DNA from: a bacterium
GTDB lineage: Bacteria; Actinomycetota; Acidimicrobiia; Acidimicrobiales; Bin134
Assembly (NCBI GenBank): GCA_026708015.1
Contig: JAPOVT010000029.1
Coordinates: 102,913-166,912, forward strand
Direction of reading: 5' to 3'
DNA length: 64,000 nt
A program made the translations under genes and the position numbers. The notes below the pieces were generated by a model. The model made no database searches. It was not told where the DNA came from and saw only the letters and a list, made by a program, of their open reading frames with translations. Every line of letters begins with the position of its first letter. The stretch's first letter is position 1. This document shows positions 29,239 through 37,251 of the stretch, one piece after another.

Positions 29239-30876
29239 ATGCGCCCCCTGCCCAAGCTCACTCCGGAAAACGAGTTCTTCTGGACTTCCGGGGCCGATGG
29301 TGTGCTGCGGTTTCAGTACTGCGAGCTCTGCAACCGCTATCTCCACCCGCCCGGCGTGGTCTGCTCGCGATGCGGTGGCGTTCCCAAGGTGAGAGACGTA
29401 TCGGGTCGGGCAACGGTGGTGGGGTTCACCGTCAACTATCAGCCGTGGCTGCCCGACATGGAAATCCCGTACGTCATCGGGCTGGTGGCCATCGAAGAAG
29501 ACCCCCTGGTGCGGCTCACCACCCTGATCGTGGACGCGGAGCCCGACGATGTGGTCATCGGCCTGCGGGTATCGGCGCGCTTCGAGCAGCACAAGGATGT
29601 GTGGCTGCCGGTGTTCGCCCCCACCGGCGAGCCGGTGTCTGAGATAGAGGAGTATCCCGAGCCAACCCCGGCGTCGGTACGGCCCATGCCGACGACCGAG
29701 AAGTTCGAGTCGAAGGTGGCCATTTCCGGGGTTGGCCTGTCGGACGTGGGACGCCGGCTGGGCCGCGACCCCATGAGCCTGGCCGTTGACGCCTGCCGGG
29801 CCGCGGTGGCCGACGCCGGGCTGACCATGGGTGAAATCGACGGCCTGTCCACCTATCCGGGCGGCGGGGCCAAAGACGGCGGCCACTCCGAGGGCGGCAT
29901 CTACCCGGTGGCCGACGCCCTGGGCATCGCCCCCACCTGGTTCTGCGGCACCATGGAGACCCCCGGCCAGAGCGGGGCGGTGGTCAACGCCATGCTGGCG
30001 GTGGCCTCGGGGCTGTGCCGCCATGTGTTGTGCTATCGCACGGTGTGGGAGACCACGTCGATCGCCTGGGGCAACCGCCAGAACACCGGGGTGGGCGGCG
30101 GCGCCCGCATCTCCGGGGAGATGGAGTGGCGGCTGCCGTATGGGGCCATGTCGGCGGGGAACTGGATCGCGCTCATGGCCAGCCACTACTTCCACCGCTA
30201 CGGCGCAACCCGGGAGCAGCTGGGGTGGATTCCGGTGACCGAGCGGGCTGGCGCGGCCCACAACCCAGTGGCCATCTACCAGGAGCCCATGACCATCGAC
30301 GACTACCTGGATGCCCGCATGATCACCACGCCGTTTGGTTTGTTCGACTGCGATGTGCCTTGCGATGGCTCCACCGCGCTGGTGGTGTCGGCAGTGGATG
30401 CCGCCGCCGACGGCCCGCATCGCCCGGTGCTGGTGGAGGCGGTGGGCACTCAGATGCGCGAGCGAATGTCGTGGGACCAGGGGACGCTGCTGCACGAGCC
30501 CATGGTGGACGGCCCGGCGGCCCACCTGTGGAGCCGCACCGATCTGAAGCCCGCCGACGTGGACGTGGCCCTGCTGTACGACGGGTTCAGCTTCAACGCC
30601 CTGTCGTGGCTGGAGGGCCTGGGATTCTGCGGCAAGGGCGAGGGGGCGGCGTTTGTGGATGGCGGTACCCGCATCGCCCGAGACGGTGAGATCCCACTCA
30701 ATCCCCACGGTGGCCAGCTTTCGGCGGGGCGGCTGCACGGCTACGGATTTCTGCACGAGGCGGTGACCCAGCTCCGGGGTCACGGCGGCGGACGGCAGGT
30801 GGACAACGCCGAGGTGGCGGTGGTGAGCACCGGAGGCGGTCACCCGGGCGGTGCCTTCCTCTTCGTCCGCGGCTGA
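29239..30876 (+). CDS. DUF35 OB-fold / thiolase-like (SCP2/Ltp2-type) fusion
   Basis: The 545-residue product from ATG 29239 has an N-terminal rubredoxin-like zinc ribbon (CELC and CSRC, residues about 30-50) and DUF35 OB-fold to about residue 130, then a thiolase-like domain (VAISGVGLSDVGRRLGRDP onward). The thiolase catalytic Cys-Ser-Gly is absent: the matching region reads PGQSGAVVNAM. FDCDVPCDGSTALVV and the Gly-rich end HPGGAFLF are present. DUF35 and Cys-less thiolases form the Ltp2-ChsH2 type aldolases of steroid side-chain breakdown, usually as separate chains; here they are one polypeptide. An aldolase or acyl-CoA lyase role is inferred. Confidence 0.8.
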   Translation: MRPLPKLTPENEFFWTSGADGVLRFQYCELCNRYLHPPGVVCSRCGGVPKVRDVSGRATVVGFTVNYQPWLPDMEIPYVIGLVAIEEDPLVRLTTLIVDAEPDDVVIGLRVSARFEQHKDVWLPVFAPTGEPVSEIEEYPEPTPASVRPMPTTEKFESKVAISGVGLSDVGRRLGRDPMSLAVDACRAAVADAGLTMGEIDGLSTYPGGGAKDGGHSEGGIYPVADALGIAPTWFCGTMETPGQSGAVVNAMLAVASGLCRHVLCYRTVWETTSIAWGNRQNTGVGGGARISGEMEWRLPYGAMSAGNWIALMASHYFHRYGATREQLGWIPVTERAGAAHNPVAIYQEPMTIDDYLDARMITTPFGLFDCDVPCDGSTALVVSAVDAAADGPHRPVLVEAVGTQMRERMSWDQGTLLHEPMVDGPAAHLWSRTDLKPADVDVALLYDGFSFNALSWLEGLGFCGKGEGAAFVDGGTRIARDGEIPLNPHGGQLSAGRLHGYGFLHEAVTQLRGHGGGRQVDNAEVAVVSTGGGHPGGAFLFVRG

Positions 30877-30898
30877 TTCGACCTGCTAAAAGTGAGTC

Positions 30899-31198
30899 AT
30901 GACTGCTTACATAATCGTCAACTATCAGGTGGACAACCCTGAGATGTACGGGGAGTACATGCAGGGTGCCGCTGGTGCTCTGGGCGTGGGCGACGGGGTT
31001 GACCTGATCGCCTTCGACACCGAGTCGGAGGTGGTCGAGGGCGACACCGCCGGTCACCAGACGGTGGTGCTCAAGTTCGACTCCAAGGAGAAGGCTCGCG
31101 AAGTTTGGGAGTCGGATGCCTACCGGGCCGTGGTGGGCAAGCGCCACGACGCCACCAGCCGCCACTTCGCCGTGCTGGTGAACGGCTTCGGCGACTGA
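30899..31198 (+). CDS. DUF1330 family protein
   Basis: This 99-residue ferredoxin-like-fold protein matches DUF1330 in pattern: TAYIIVNYQVDNPEMYGEYM at the start, VVLKFDSKEKAREVW and a SDAYRAVVGKRHDAT end block. The function of the family is unknown; it resembles dimeric alpha/beta-barrel proteins. It lies 22 bases after the DUF35-thiolase gene and may share its transcript. Confidence 0.8.
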   Translation: MTAYIIVNYQVDNPEMYGEYMQGAAGALGVGDGVDLIAFDTESEVVEGDTAGHQTVVLKFDSKEKAREVWESDAYRAVVGKRHDATSRHFAVLVNGFGD

Positions 31199-31214
31199 CC
31201 ATGCCCAGACAAGG

Positions 31215-32486
31215 GTGATAGGACGTCGGGGCGCCGGTTCTGTCGCCCTGGTTCTTGTCCTTGGGCTCTTGGCATCCGCCTGTGGCGGCAGCTCTGACCG
31301 ATCGAGCCAAGAGAGCACCACAGCCGAGCCAACGGGGGTGGCGCAGGCCGAGGGCTCAGCGGACTTCTTGGCCGACGCTCCTGAACTGGTGATCGGCACC
31401 GTCCTCCCCGAGACCGGAGCGCTCAGCTACCTGCATCCACCGGAGATTGCCGGCGTGAAACTGGCGGTGGACGACATCCGGGCCGCGGGCGGCAAGGTGA
31501 GGATACTGGAGGGCGACTCGGGCACCGACCCCGATGTCGCTGCGAATACGGTGGAACGACTGCTGGGGGAGGGCGCCCAGGTCATCGTGGGTGCGGCCGC
31601 ATCGGGAGTCTCCCAGCAGATCATCCAGACCCTGTATGAGACTCAGATAGTCCAGTGTGCGGCATCGAACACGTCGCCGCTGTTCAGCACGCAGGAGAAC
31701 GCTGAGTACTACTTCCGCACGGTGGTCACCGCCGAGGCCGACGCGCCGATCATGGCCAACAACATTGGCCGGGGTGGGGGGACCAACGTGGCCATCTTGG
31801 CCCGGTCCGACGACTGGGGGAGGTCGCTTTCGATTCTGCTGGAAGCAAGCCTGCAAGAACTGGGCATTGCCTCTGAGATCGTGCCGTTCTCCCAGGACGC
31901 CCCCAGTTTTGACGATATCGCCCAGTCGGTGGTGACGATGGGTGCCGACACCGTGGCGGTGCTTGCCTTTGCCGAGGGTGCCCAGATACTGCGCAGCTTG
32001 CTGGAGATCAACGTGCCGCCCCGCGTCATCCACGCTGGTGCGGGCATGTTCGACCTTGAGCTGCCCTCGCTGGTGAGTCCTGGCAATCCGTCCGACTTGG
32101 ACGGGCTCACCGTCTACGGCGCATCGGGAGGGGACGAGTTCAACGAGAGGCTGTCGGAGACGGTGGGCGGGAACATCATCTTCGGCGGGCAGGCCTACGA
32201 CTGCGTGATGGTGCTGGCGTTGGCCGCGCTGGCCGCGGGTACCGTCAACGGGCCTGAGCTGATCGCCGTGGTTCCCGACATCACCCGCGGGGGCCAAAAG
32301 TGCACCACATACCGAGAATGCGCCGCTCTGTTGGCCGACGGTGTGGACATCGACTACGACGGCGCCTCCGGTCCGGTGGAGCTCGACGATGTGGGCGACA
32401 CCACGGTTGGGCGCTACGCCGTTGCCAATGTGCGCGGCGGGACCCTCGAGGTGGTCGATATCGAGGATGTCGTTCTCGGGCCGTAG
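31215..32486 (+). CDS. Branched-chain-amino-acid-type ABC transporter substrate-binding lipoprotein (copy 1)
   Basis: The 423-residue product starts at GTG 31215. Its lipoprotein signal ends LLASAC, so it should be anchored outside the membrane. A type I periplasmic-binding fold follows (VIGTVLPETGALSYL, GAAASGVSQQIIQ, FSTQENAEYYFRT, GGQAYDCVMVLALAA). A paired-Cys stretch QKCTTYREC near the C-terminus recurs in copy 2. The ligand is unknown and could be branched-chain amino acids, amides or urea. The matching permeases and ATPases are probably those at 37.2-41.2 kb. hemQ follows by 9 bases. Confidence 0.88.
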   Translation: MIGRRGAGSVALVLVLGLLASACGGSSDRSSQESTTAEPTGVAQAEGSADFLADAPELVIGTVLPETGALSYLHPPEIAGVKLAVDDIRAAGGKVRILEGDSGTDPDVAANTVERLLGEGAQVIVGAAASGVSQQIIQTLYETQIVQCAASNTSPLFSTQENAEYYFRTVVTAEADAPIMANNIGRGGGTNVAILARSDDWGRSLSILLEASLQELGIASEIVPFSQDAPSFDDIAQSVVTMGADTVAVLAFAEGAQILRSLLEINVPPRVIHAGAGMFDLELPSLVSPGNPSDLDGLTVYGASGGDEFNERLSETVGGNIIFGGQAYDCVMVLALAALAAGTVNGPELIAVVPDITRGGQKCTTYRECAALLADGVDIDYDGASGPVELDDVGDTTVGRYAVANVRGGTLEVVDIEDVVLGP

Positions 32487-32495
32487 GATTCAACG

Positions 32496-33197
32496 ATGGT
32501 GAGCGACCAGGGGAGCGGAGCGGTAGGCGCGGTGCAGCCGTCGGTCGGGATCGGCGTGCTTCACCTGTTCGCCAAACTGGGTTCGACTTCGGCACCCGAT
32601 GGCATCATTGCTGCGGTCCAGCAGGCCGAGGGCAACGGCGTTCAAGTGGTGGCCGCGGCCGTGCTCGGCCACAAAGCCGACATCGCCTTTATGGCCTTGC
32701 ACGCCGACCTGTGGTGCCTTCGGGATTTCCAGGCCTCCGTGCAGCAGGCCGGCCTTGACATCGTGGACTCCTACGTCTCGCTCACCGAACTGTCGGAGTA
32801 CGCCGCCGGGTTGCCGGAGGAGACGAAGCAGGCCCGGCTGTATCCCCAGCTCCCCCCCGAGGGCAAACCGGCATGGTGCTTCTATCCCATGTCCAAGCGG
32901 CGCAACCCCGAGCAGAACTGGTACGAGCTGCCTTTCGAGCGCCGGCGAGAGCTCATGTACGAGCACGGGGCCACCGGCCGCAAGTTCGCTGGCCGTGTGC
33001 TCCAGCTCATCACCGGCTCCACCGGCATCGACGACCACGAGTGGGGAGTAACCCTGTTCTGCGAGCACCCCGACGACCTCAAAGAGGTGGTGTACACCAT
33101 GCGCTACGACGAGGCGTCGGCCCGCTACGCCGAATTCGGCCCCTTCTACACCGGTATGGTGGCCCCGATCGAAGCCGTGCTCCACCGACTGGCCTAG
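32496..33197 (+). CDS. hemQ: Coproheme decarboxylase (chlorite-dismutase family)
   Basis: This enzyme decarboxylates coproheme III to heme b in the coproporphyrin-dependent pathway of actinobacteria and firmicutes. The 233-residue protein has NWYELPFERRRELMYEHG, containing the conserved catalytic Tyr and a conserved His, followed by GRVLQLITGSTGIDDHEWGV and the R-x3-ASARYAEFGPF block. Its position between two paralogous substrate-binding lipoprotein genes is unusual. The other heme gene in the window, hemB, is 22 kb away. Confidence 0.93.
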   Translation: MVSDQGSGAVGAVQPSVGIGVLHLFAKLGSTSAPDGIIAAVQQAEGNGVQVVAAAVLGHKADIAFMALHADLWCLRDFQASVQQAGLDIVDSYVSLTELSEYAAGLPEETKQARLYPQLPPEGKPAWCFYPMSKRRNPEQNWYELPFERRRELMYEHGATGRKFAGRVLQLITGSTGIDDHEWGVTLFCEHPDDLKEVVYTMRYDEASARYAEFGPFYTGMVAPIEAVLHRLA

Positions 33198-33239
33198 TTG
33201 TTGCTGAAATTGTCACACATACATGAAAGGCTCGTGGGC

Positions 33240-34511
33240 ATGAAGAGGACTCGCTGTATCTGGGTTGCTGTCTTCGTGGCGCTGATTGCCGCAGGGTGCG
33301 GCAACGACGACGGTGGCGATGTTGCCCAGCCGGTGGAGCCGGCGCCGACCGCCGAGCCGGCGCCAACCGCCGAACCGGCGGACCCAGGGTCAGCCGATTT
33401 CGAGTTGGTCATCGGCTCGGTGATGCCCGAGACCGGTTCGCTGGCGTTCCTGACCTCGCCGATGATCGAGGGCGTCCGCTTGGCGATAGAAGACACCGTG
33501 GCGGCGGGCGGGAATGTGCGGCTATTGACCGGCGACACCGCCACTGATCCCGACACCGCCCCCGAGACGGTCAACCGGCTGCTGGGCGAGGGGGCCCACG
33601 TGATCGTGGGCGCGGCGGCGTCGGGAGTGTCGCAGTCGTTCATTCAGACCCTCTACGACGCCCAGATCCCCCAGTGCTCCCCGTCCAACACCTCGCCATC
33701 GTTCTCCACGCAGGAAAACGCCGCCTTCTATTTCCGGACGGTGCCGCCCGACCAGGCGGTGTCGCCGATCTTGGCCGGCATTGTCGCGGCCGACGGGGCC
33801 ACCAACGTGGCCATTCCCGCCCGGGCCGACGATTGGGGCAACGCCCTGTCGAGCCTGCTGGCGGAGAGCTTCACCGAGCTGGGAGTGGGCTACCAGATCA
33901 TCTCCTACGACGATGATGCCACCAGCTACGACGCCACAGTGGCAGCGATTGAGGACATGGTGCCCGATGCAGTGGTCTTGGTCACGTTTGCCGAGGGCGC
34001 TCAGATCATCCGCGGAATGCTTGAGGCCGGTATCCCCCCCGAGGTCATGTACGGCACCGACGGCATCTACGACCGGCACCTGGCCGAAACAGTGGACCCA
34101 TCCAACCCCAACGTGCTCGATGGCTTCGTGGCTCTGACGGCGGGGGGCGGCGATGAGTTCAGCGAACGCTTAGTCGACCGGACCGGGGGCGACGTGGCCT
34201 ACGGAGGCCAAGCCTACGACTGCGTAACCGTGTTGGCCTTGGCCGCGCTGGCCGCTGGTTCCACCGCCGGTCCTACCATCATCGACCAGATTCAGACGGT
34301 GACCCGCGGCGGCCAGAAGTGCTTCTCCTACGCCCAATGCGCTGGTCTGATAGCCGATGGCGCCGACATCGACTATGACGGCGTCTCCGGCCCGCTGGAA
34401 CTAGACGACGTGGGCGATCCCACGTTCGGCCGCTACATCATCGCCGAGTTCATCGACGGTGAGTTGACCGTCACCGGCAGCCAGGATGTCGACTTGGCCG
34501 AACTGGGCTGA
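33240..34511 (+). CDS. Branched-chain-amino-acid-type ABC transporter substrate-binding lipoprotein (copy 2)
   Basis: This 423-residue paralogue of copy 1 starts at ATG 33240, with AAAGG 9 bases upstream. The lipobox is LIAAGC, followed by an Ala/Pro/Glu repeat linker (EPAPTAEPAPTAEPA). The binding domain aligns with copy 1 throughout: GSVMPETGSLAFL, GAAASGVSQSFIQ, SPSFSTQENAAFYFRT, GGQAYDCVTVLALAA and paired cysteines QKCFSYAQC. The two copies probably arose by duplication with hemQ caught between them. The stop lies 33 bases from the convergent amtB. Confidence 0.88.
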   Translation: MKRTRCIWVAVFVALIAAGCGNDDGGDVAQPVEPAPTAEPAPTAEPADPGSADFELVIGSVMPETGSLAFLTSPMIEGVRLAIEDTVAAGGNVRLLTGDTATDPDTAPETVNRLLGEGAHVIVGAAASGVSQSFIQTLYDAQIPQCSPSNTSPSFSTQENAAFYFRTVPPDQAVSPILAGIVAADGATNVAIPARADDWGNALSSLLAESFTELGVGYQIISYDDDATSYDATVAAIEDMVPDAVVLVTFAEGAQIIRGMLEAGIPPEVMYGTDGIYDRHLAETVDPSNPNVLDGFVALTAGGGDEFSERLVDRTGGDVAYGGQAYDCVTVLALAALAAGSTAGPTIIDQIQTVTRGGQKCFSYAQCAGLIADGADIDYDGVSGPLELDDVGDPTFGRYIIAEFIDGELTVTGSQDVDLAELG

Positions 34512-34522
34512 GCCGAAACCCA

Positions 34523-34534
34523 GCCCGTTCGGGC
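34523..34534. terminator. Short GC hairpin between convergent genes
   Basis: GCCCG-TT-CGGGC lies in the 33-base gap between the second binding-protein gene and amtB. It is small and lacks a T-run, so this is only a weak terminator candidate. Confidence 0.3.
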
Positions 34535-34544
34535 GGAGAGTGAT

Positions 34545-35744
34545 CTAGCTGTTGTAGGCCGTCTCGGCGTGGAGCGACTGGTCGAGGCCGACGCTTTCGT
34601 CGTCGGCGGAGGCCCGGATCCCCATGGTGCGGTGGAGCACCATGGCGATGATGTAGGTGGCCACGAAGCTATAGGCCATCACCGCCACGATGGAGATGAT
34701 CTGGTTACCCAGCAGCTCGCCGCCGCCGAAGAACACGCCGTCGATGAAATCGGCGCCTTCTCCCCTGGCGCCGGAGTCGGCGAAGAACCCGATCAGCACG
34801 CCGCCGATGATGCCGCCGAACATGTGGATGCCCACCACATCGAGGCTGTCGTCGTACTTGTAGTGCAGCTTGAGCCCGATGGCCAAAAAGCACAGCACCC
34901 CTGACGCGGCGCCGATCACGATGGAGGACATGGCCCCCACAAAACCGGCTGCCGGGGTTATGGCTACCAGGGCGGCCACGATGCCCGAAGCCATGCCCAA
35001 TGCGGTGGGTTTGCCGTTTTTGACGGTCTCGGCCACCATCCACGAGCACAGTCCGGCGGCCGCGGCCAGGAAGGTGGTCAGAAAGGCGTGGGAGGCGGCG
35101 ATGTCGGAGGCCAGCGCGGAGCCGGCGTTGAACCCGAACCAGCCGAACCACAGGATGCCCGCGCCCAGCAGCACGAGGGGGAGGCTATGGGGGAATTCCA
35201 CCTCACGGGGCCAGCCCTTGCGGGGGCCGAGTACGAAAACCAGGGCCAGGGCCGCCGCACCGGCGTTGATATGGATGGCGGTACCGCCGGCGAAGTCGTG
35301 GGCGGGGAGGTTGTAGATCCAGCCTTCGTTGGCGTAGATCCAGTAGACCACCGGCGAGTACACCAAAAACGACCACAACGGCACGAAGATGGCCCAGGCT
35401 GAGAACTTCATTCGGCTCGCCACCGCGCCGGAGATGAGCGCAGGGGTGATGGCGGCAAAGGTCATGCCGAACACGAATTCCCGCTTGGCCACCATGTCGT
35501 CAACCCCGTTGAGCCAGAAGGCGTCGAAGTCTCCGAACAGCGGGAAGTCCCAATTCCCGGAGGCAAACCCATATCCGACCACGGCCCACAGTATGGGGAC
35601 GATGCCCAGGCAATACAGGTTCATGTTCATCATGTTGAGCACGTTCTTCGCCCCGACCATGCCCCCGTAGAACAAGGCCAGGCCCGGCACCATGAACAAG
35701 ACCAGCGCAGCAGATATGAGTACCCATGCGGTATCAGCGTCCAT
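34545..35744 (-). CDS. amtB: Ammonium transporter
   Basis: This is an 11-helix Amt/Rh channel for ammonium uptake. The start at ATG 35744 (MDADTAWVLISAALVLFMV) has a GGGGAG site close upstream and gives 399 residues; the frame upstream is not family sequence. The two pore histidines are in HINAG and GIHMFGG, and the phenylalanine gate region and DDSLDVVG loop are present. Usually glnK follows amtB. Here no PII gene is seen beside it, although glnD lies 6 kb away. Confidence 0.96.
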   Translation of the reverse strand: MDADTAWVLISAALVLFMVPGLALFYGGMVGAKNVLNMMNMNLYCLGIVPILWAVVGYGFASGNWDFPLFGDFDAFWLNGVDDMVAKREFVFGMTFAAITPALISGAVASRMKFSAWAIFVPLWSFLVYSPVVYWIYANEGWIYNLPAHDFAGGTAIHINAGAAALALVFVLGPRKGWPREVEFPHSLPLVLLGAGILWFGWFGFNAGSALASDIAASHAFLTTFLAAAAGLCSWMVAETVKNGKPTALGMASGIVAALVAITPAAGFVGAMSSIVIGAASGVLCFLAIGLKLHYKYDDSLDVVGIHMFGGIIGGVLIGFFADSGARGEGADFIDGVFFGGGELLGNQIISIVAVMAYSFVATYIIAMVLHRTMGIRASADDESVGLDQSLHAETAYNS

Positions 35745-35829
35745 CTCAACTCCCCTTGGGTTGACGACTACTCCGCCTGTCGGCAACACAAGTATGCCAG
35801 ATTTGGGTATTTCAGGCTCCGAACTGCCT

Positions 35830-36300
35830 TCAGCCCGATTGGCCATGGCGTCGGCGGTGTGCAAATGCCTTGGCCGCCCCCCATTCCAGCCCAGGGGCTT
35901 GAAGGTCGGGGTGGATGTCGGCGAACGACGCTGGGGTCAGGTGGTAGATGTCGTCGGGGAACCGCTCGGTGGCGAAGTCATCCCGCTCTATCGGGGTTGC
36001 GCCGGCGGCCGACAGCACCTCGGTGGGATAGCGCACCGCCCGGCGCAACAGGGCCAGGGGATTGTCCCGCTGATCGTCGATGTCGACGGCCAGCAGCCGG
36101 GCCACCTGGCCGCCGATGTCGGCCGCGGCGGCGAGGCCGGCGGCTTCAGCGGCCTCTCGGGTTTCGGAGTCCATGTGTGGCAGGCGGCTGTGAATCGCGG
36201 CCACCACCCAGCCGGGCAGGGCTTGGGCGATTCCTTCGGCCAGCCTCCGGGCGCTGTCGGCCAACTGCTGCTCGGCGGCGGCTAGCTCGTGATCGCTCAA
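35830..36300 (-). CDS. Conserved hypothetical protein next to larE
   Basis: This is a 156-residue, mostly helical protein with no signal peptide or membrane segment. Recognisable blocks are GWVVAAIHSRLP, LAVDIDDQRDNPLALLRRAVRYPTEVL and PDDIYHLTPASFADIHPDL. I do not recognise the family with confidence. It starts 28 bases after the larE stop in the same direction, so it may be cotranscribed with larE and read toward amtB. Confidence 0.6.
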   Translation of the reverse strand: MSDHELAAAEQQLADSARRLAEGIAQALPGWVVAAIHSRLPHMDSETREAAEAAGLAAAADIGGQVARLLAVDIDDQRDNPLALLRRAVRYPTEVLSAAGATPIERDDFATERFPDDIYHLTPASFADIHPDLQAPGLEWGAAKAFAHRRRHGQSG

Positions 36301-36328
36301 GGCCAGACGTCCAGGCCCAGGGCCTCGC

Positions 36329-37141
36329 TCATGGGCACGGCGTCGGGGAGTCGAGCCCCAAAGCGGCGTTCAGGTTGCCGGAGCGGAGGCCCTCCAAATC
36401 GAGCGTGGCGTACCGGTAGCCGGCCTGGCGCACGGCCTGCACCACCTCGGCCCGCTGGGCCACCACGTCGGCCAAACGGTCATCGGGCACCTCGATACGG
36501 GCCAAATCGCCGTAGTGGCGCACCCGCAGCTCGGCGAAGCCCATCTGCCGCAGGGCGGCCTCGGCGTCTTCCACCGAGGCCAGCGCGCCCAGCGTCACCG
36601 GTGTGCCGTAGGGGATTCGGGAGGCCAGGCACGGGGCGGCCGGCTTGTCCCAGGTGCGCAGCCCCAGCCGCTGAGACCACTCTCGAACATCGGCTTTGGA
36701 GAAACCGGAATCCACCAGGGGAAACACCGCTCCCCGCTCGGCCGCGGCCCGCTGGCCTGGACGATGGTCGCCAAAGTCGTCGGTGTTCACCCCCAGCGCC
36801 ACTGTGTACGAATCGGCCTCGGCCAGCGGGGCCACCGCCTCCATCAGCGCGTCCTTGCACCAGTAGCACCGCTCGCCGTCGTTGGCCACGTAGTCGGCCC
36901 GCTCCATCTCAGCGGTGTGTACCTCCCGCCACTGGATCCCCCACTCGGCGGCCAGAGAAGCGCAGTCTCGACGCTCGGCCTCGGCCAGCGACGGCGACAC
37001 CGCGGTCACCGCCTGGGCCCGGTCGCCCAGCACATCGTGGGCCACCCAGGCCAGGAACGAGGAATCGACCCCGCCGCTAAAGGCCACCATCACCCGGTCC
37101 ATCTCAGCCAGGTTGCTCCGCAGCCGCTCCCAGTCGCCCAC
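36329..37141 (-). CDS. larE: ATP-dependent sacrificial sulfur transferase LarE family
   Basis: In lactate racemase cofactor synthesis LarE adenylates its substrate and donates the sulfur of its own cysteine. The PP-loop SGGVDSS is at residues 22-28. CYWCKDAL lies mid-protein, and the sacrificial-Cys region APCLASRIPYG is near residue 169. I prefer the GTG at 37141 (MGDWERLRSN), which gives 270 residues, close to the family's usual 276; the frame extends to 37201 without family sequence. No larB, larC or larA is visible, so a different substrate is possible. Confidence 0.85.
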   Translation of the reverse strand: MGDWERLRSNLAEMDRVMVAFSGGVDSSFLAWVAHDVLGDRAQAVTAVSPSLAEAERRDCASLAAEWGIQWREVHTAEMERADYVANDGERCYWCKDALMEAVAPLAEADSYTVALGVNTDDFGDHRPGQRAAAERGAVFPLVDSGFSKADVREWSQRLGLRTWDKPAAPCLASRIPYGTPVTLGALASVEDAEAALRQMGFAELRVRHYGDLARIEVPDDRLADVVAQRAEVVQAVRQAGYRYATLDLEGLRSGNLNAALGLDSPTPCP

Positions 37142-37251
37142 GCTCCCATTGTGGTCGCGATTCGACCGCTCATGAAACGGGAAGCAGGAATAATTGGTCA
37201 CTGTTGGCTGCTCCGCTAGGCGTCTTGTGCCGGGCGGTAACGTGATTCTGG

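Noticed and set aside
29209..30843. A 544-codon minus-strand open frame
   Set aside because: Antisense of the DUF35-thiolase gene with low-complexity His/Gly/Arg composition and no family features.
33340..33375. Short tandem repeat of GCCGAGCCGGCGCC type
   Set aside because: It encodes the EPAPTAEPAPTAEPA linker after the lipobox of the second binding protein, a common low-complexity spacer.
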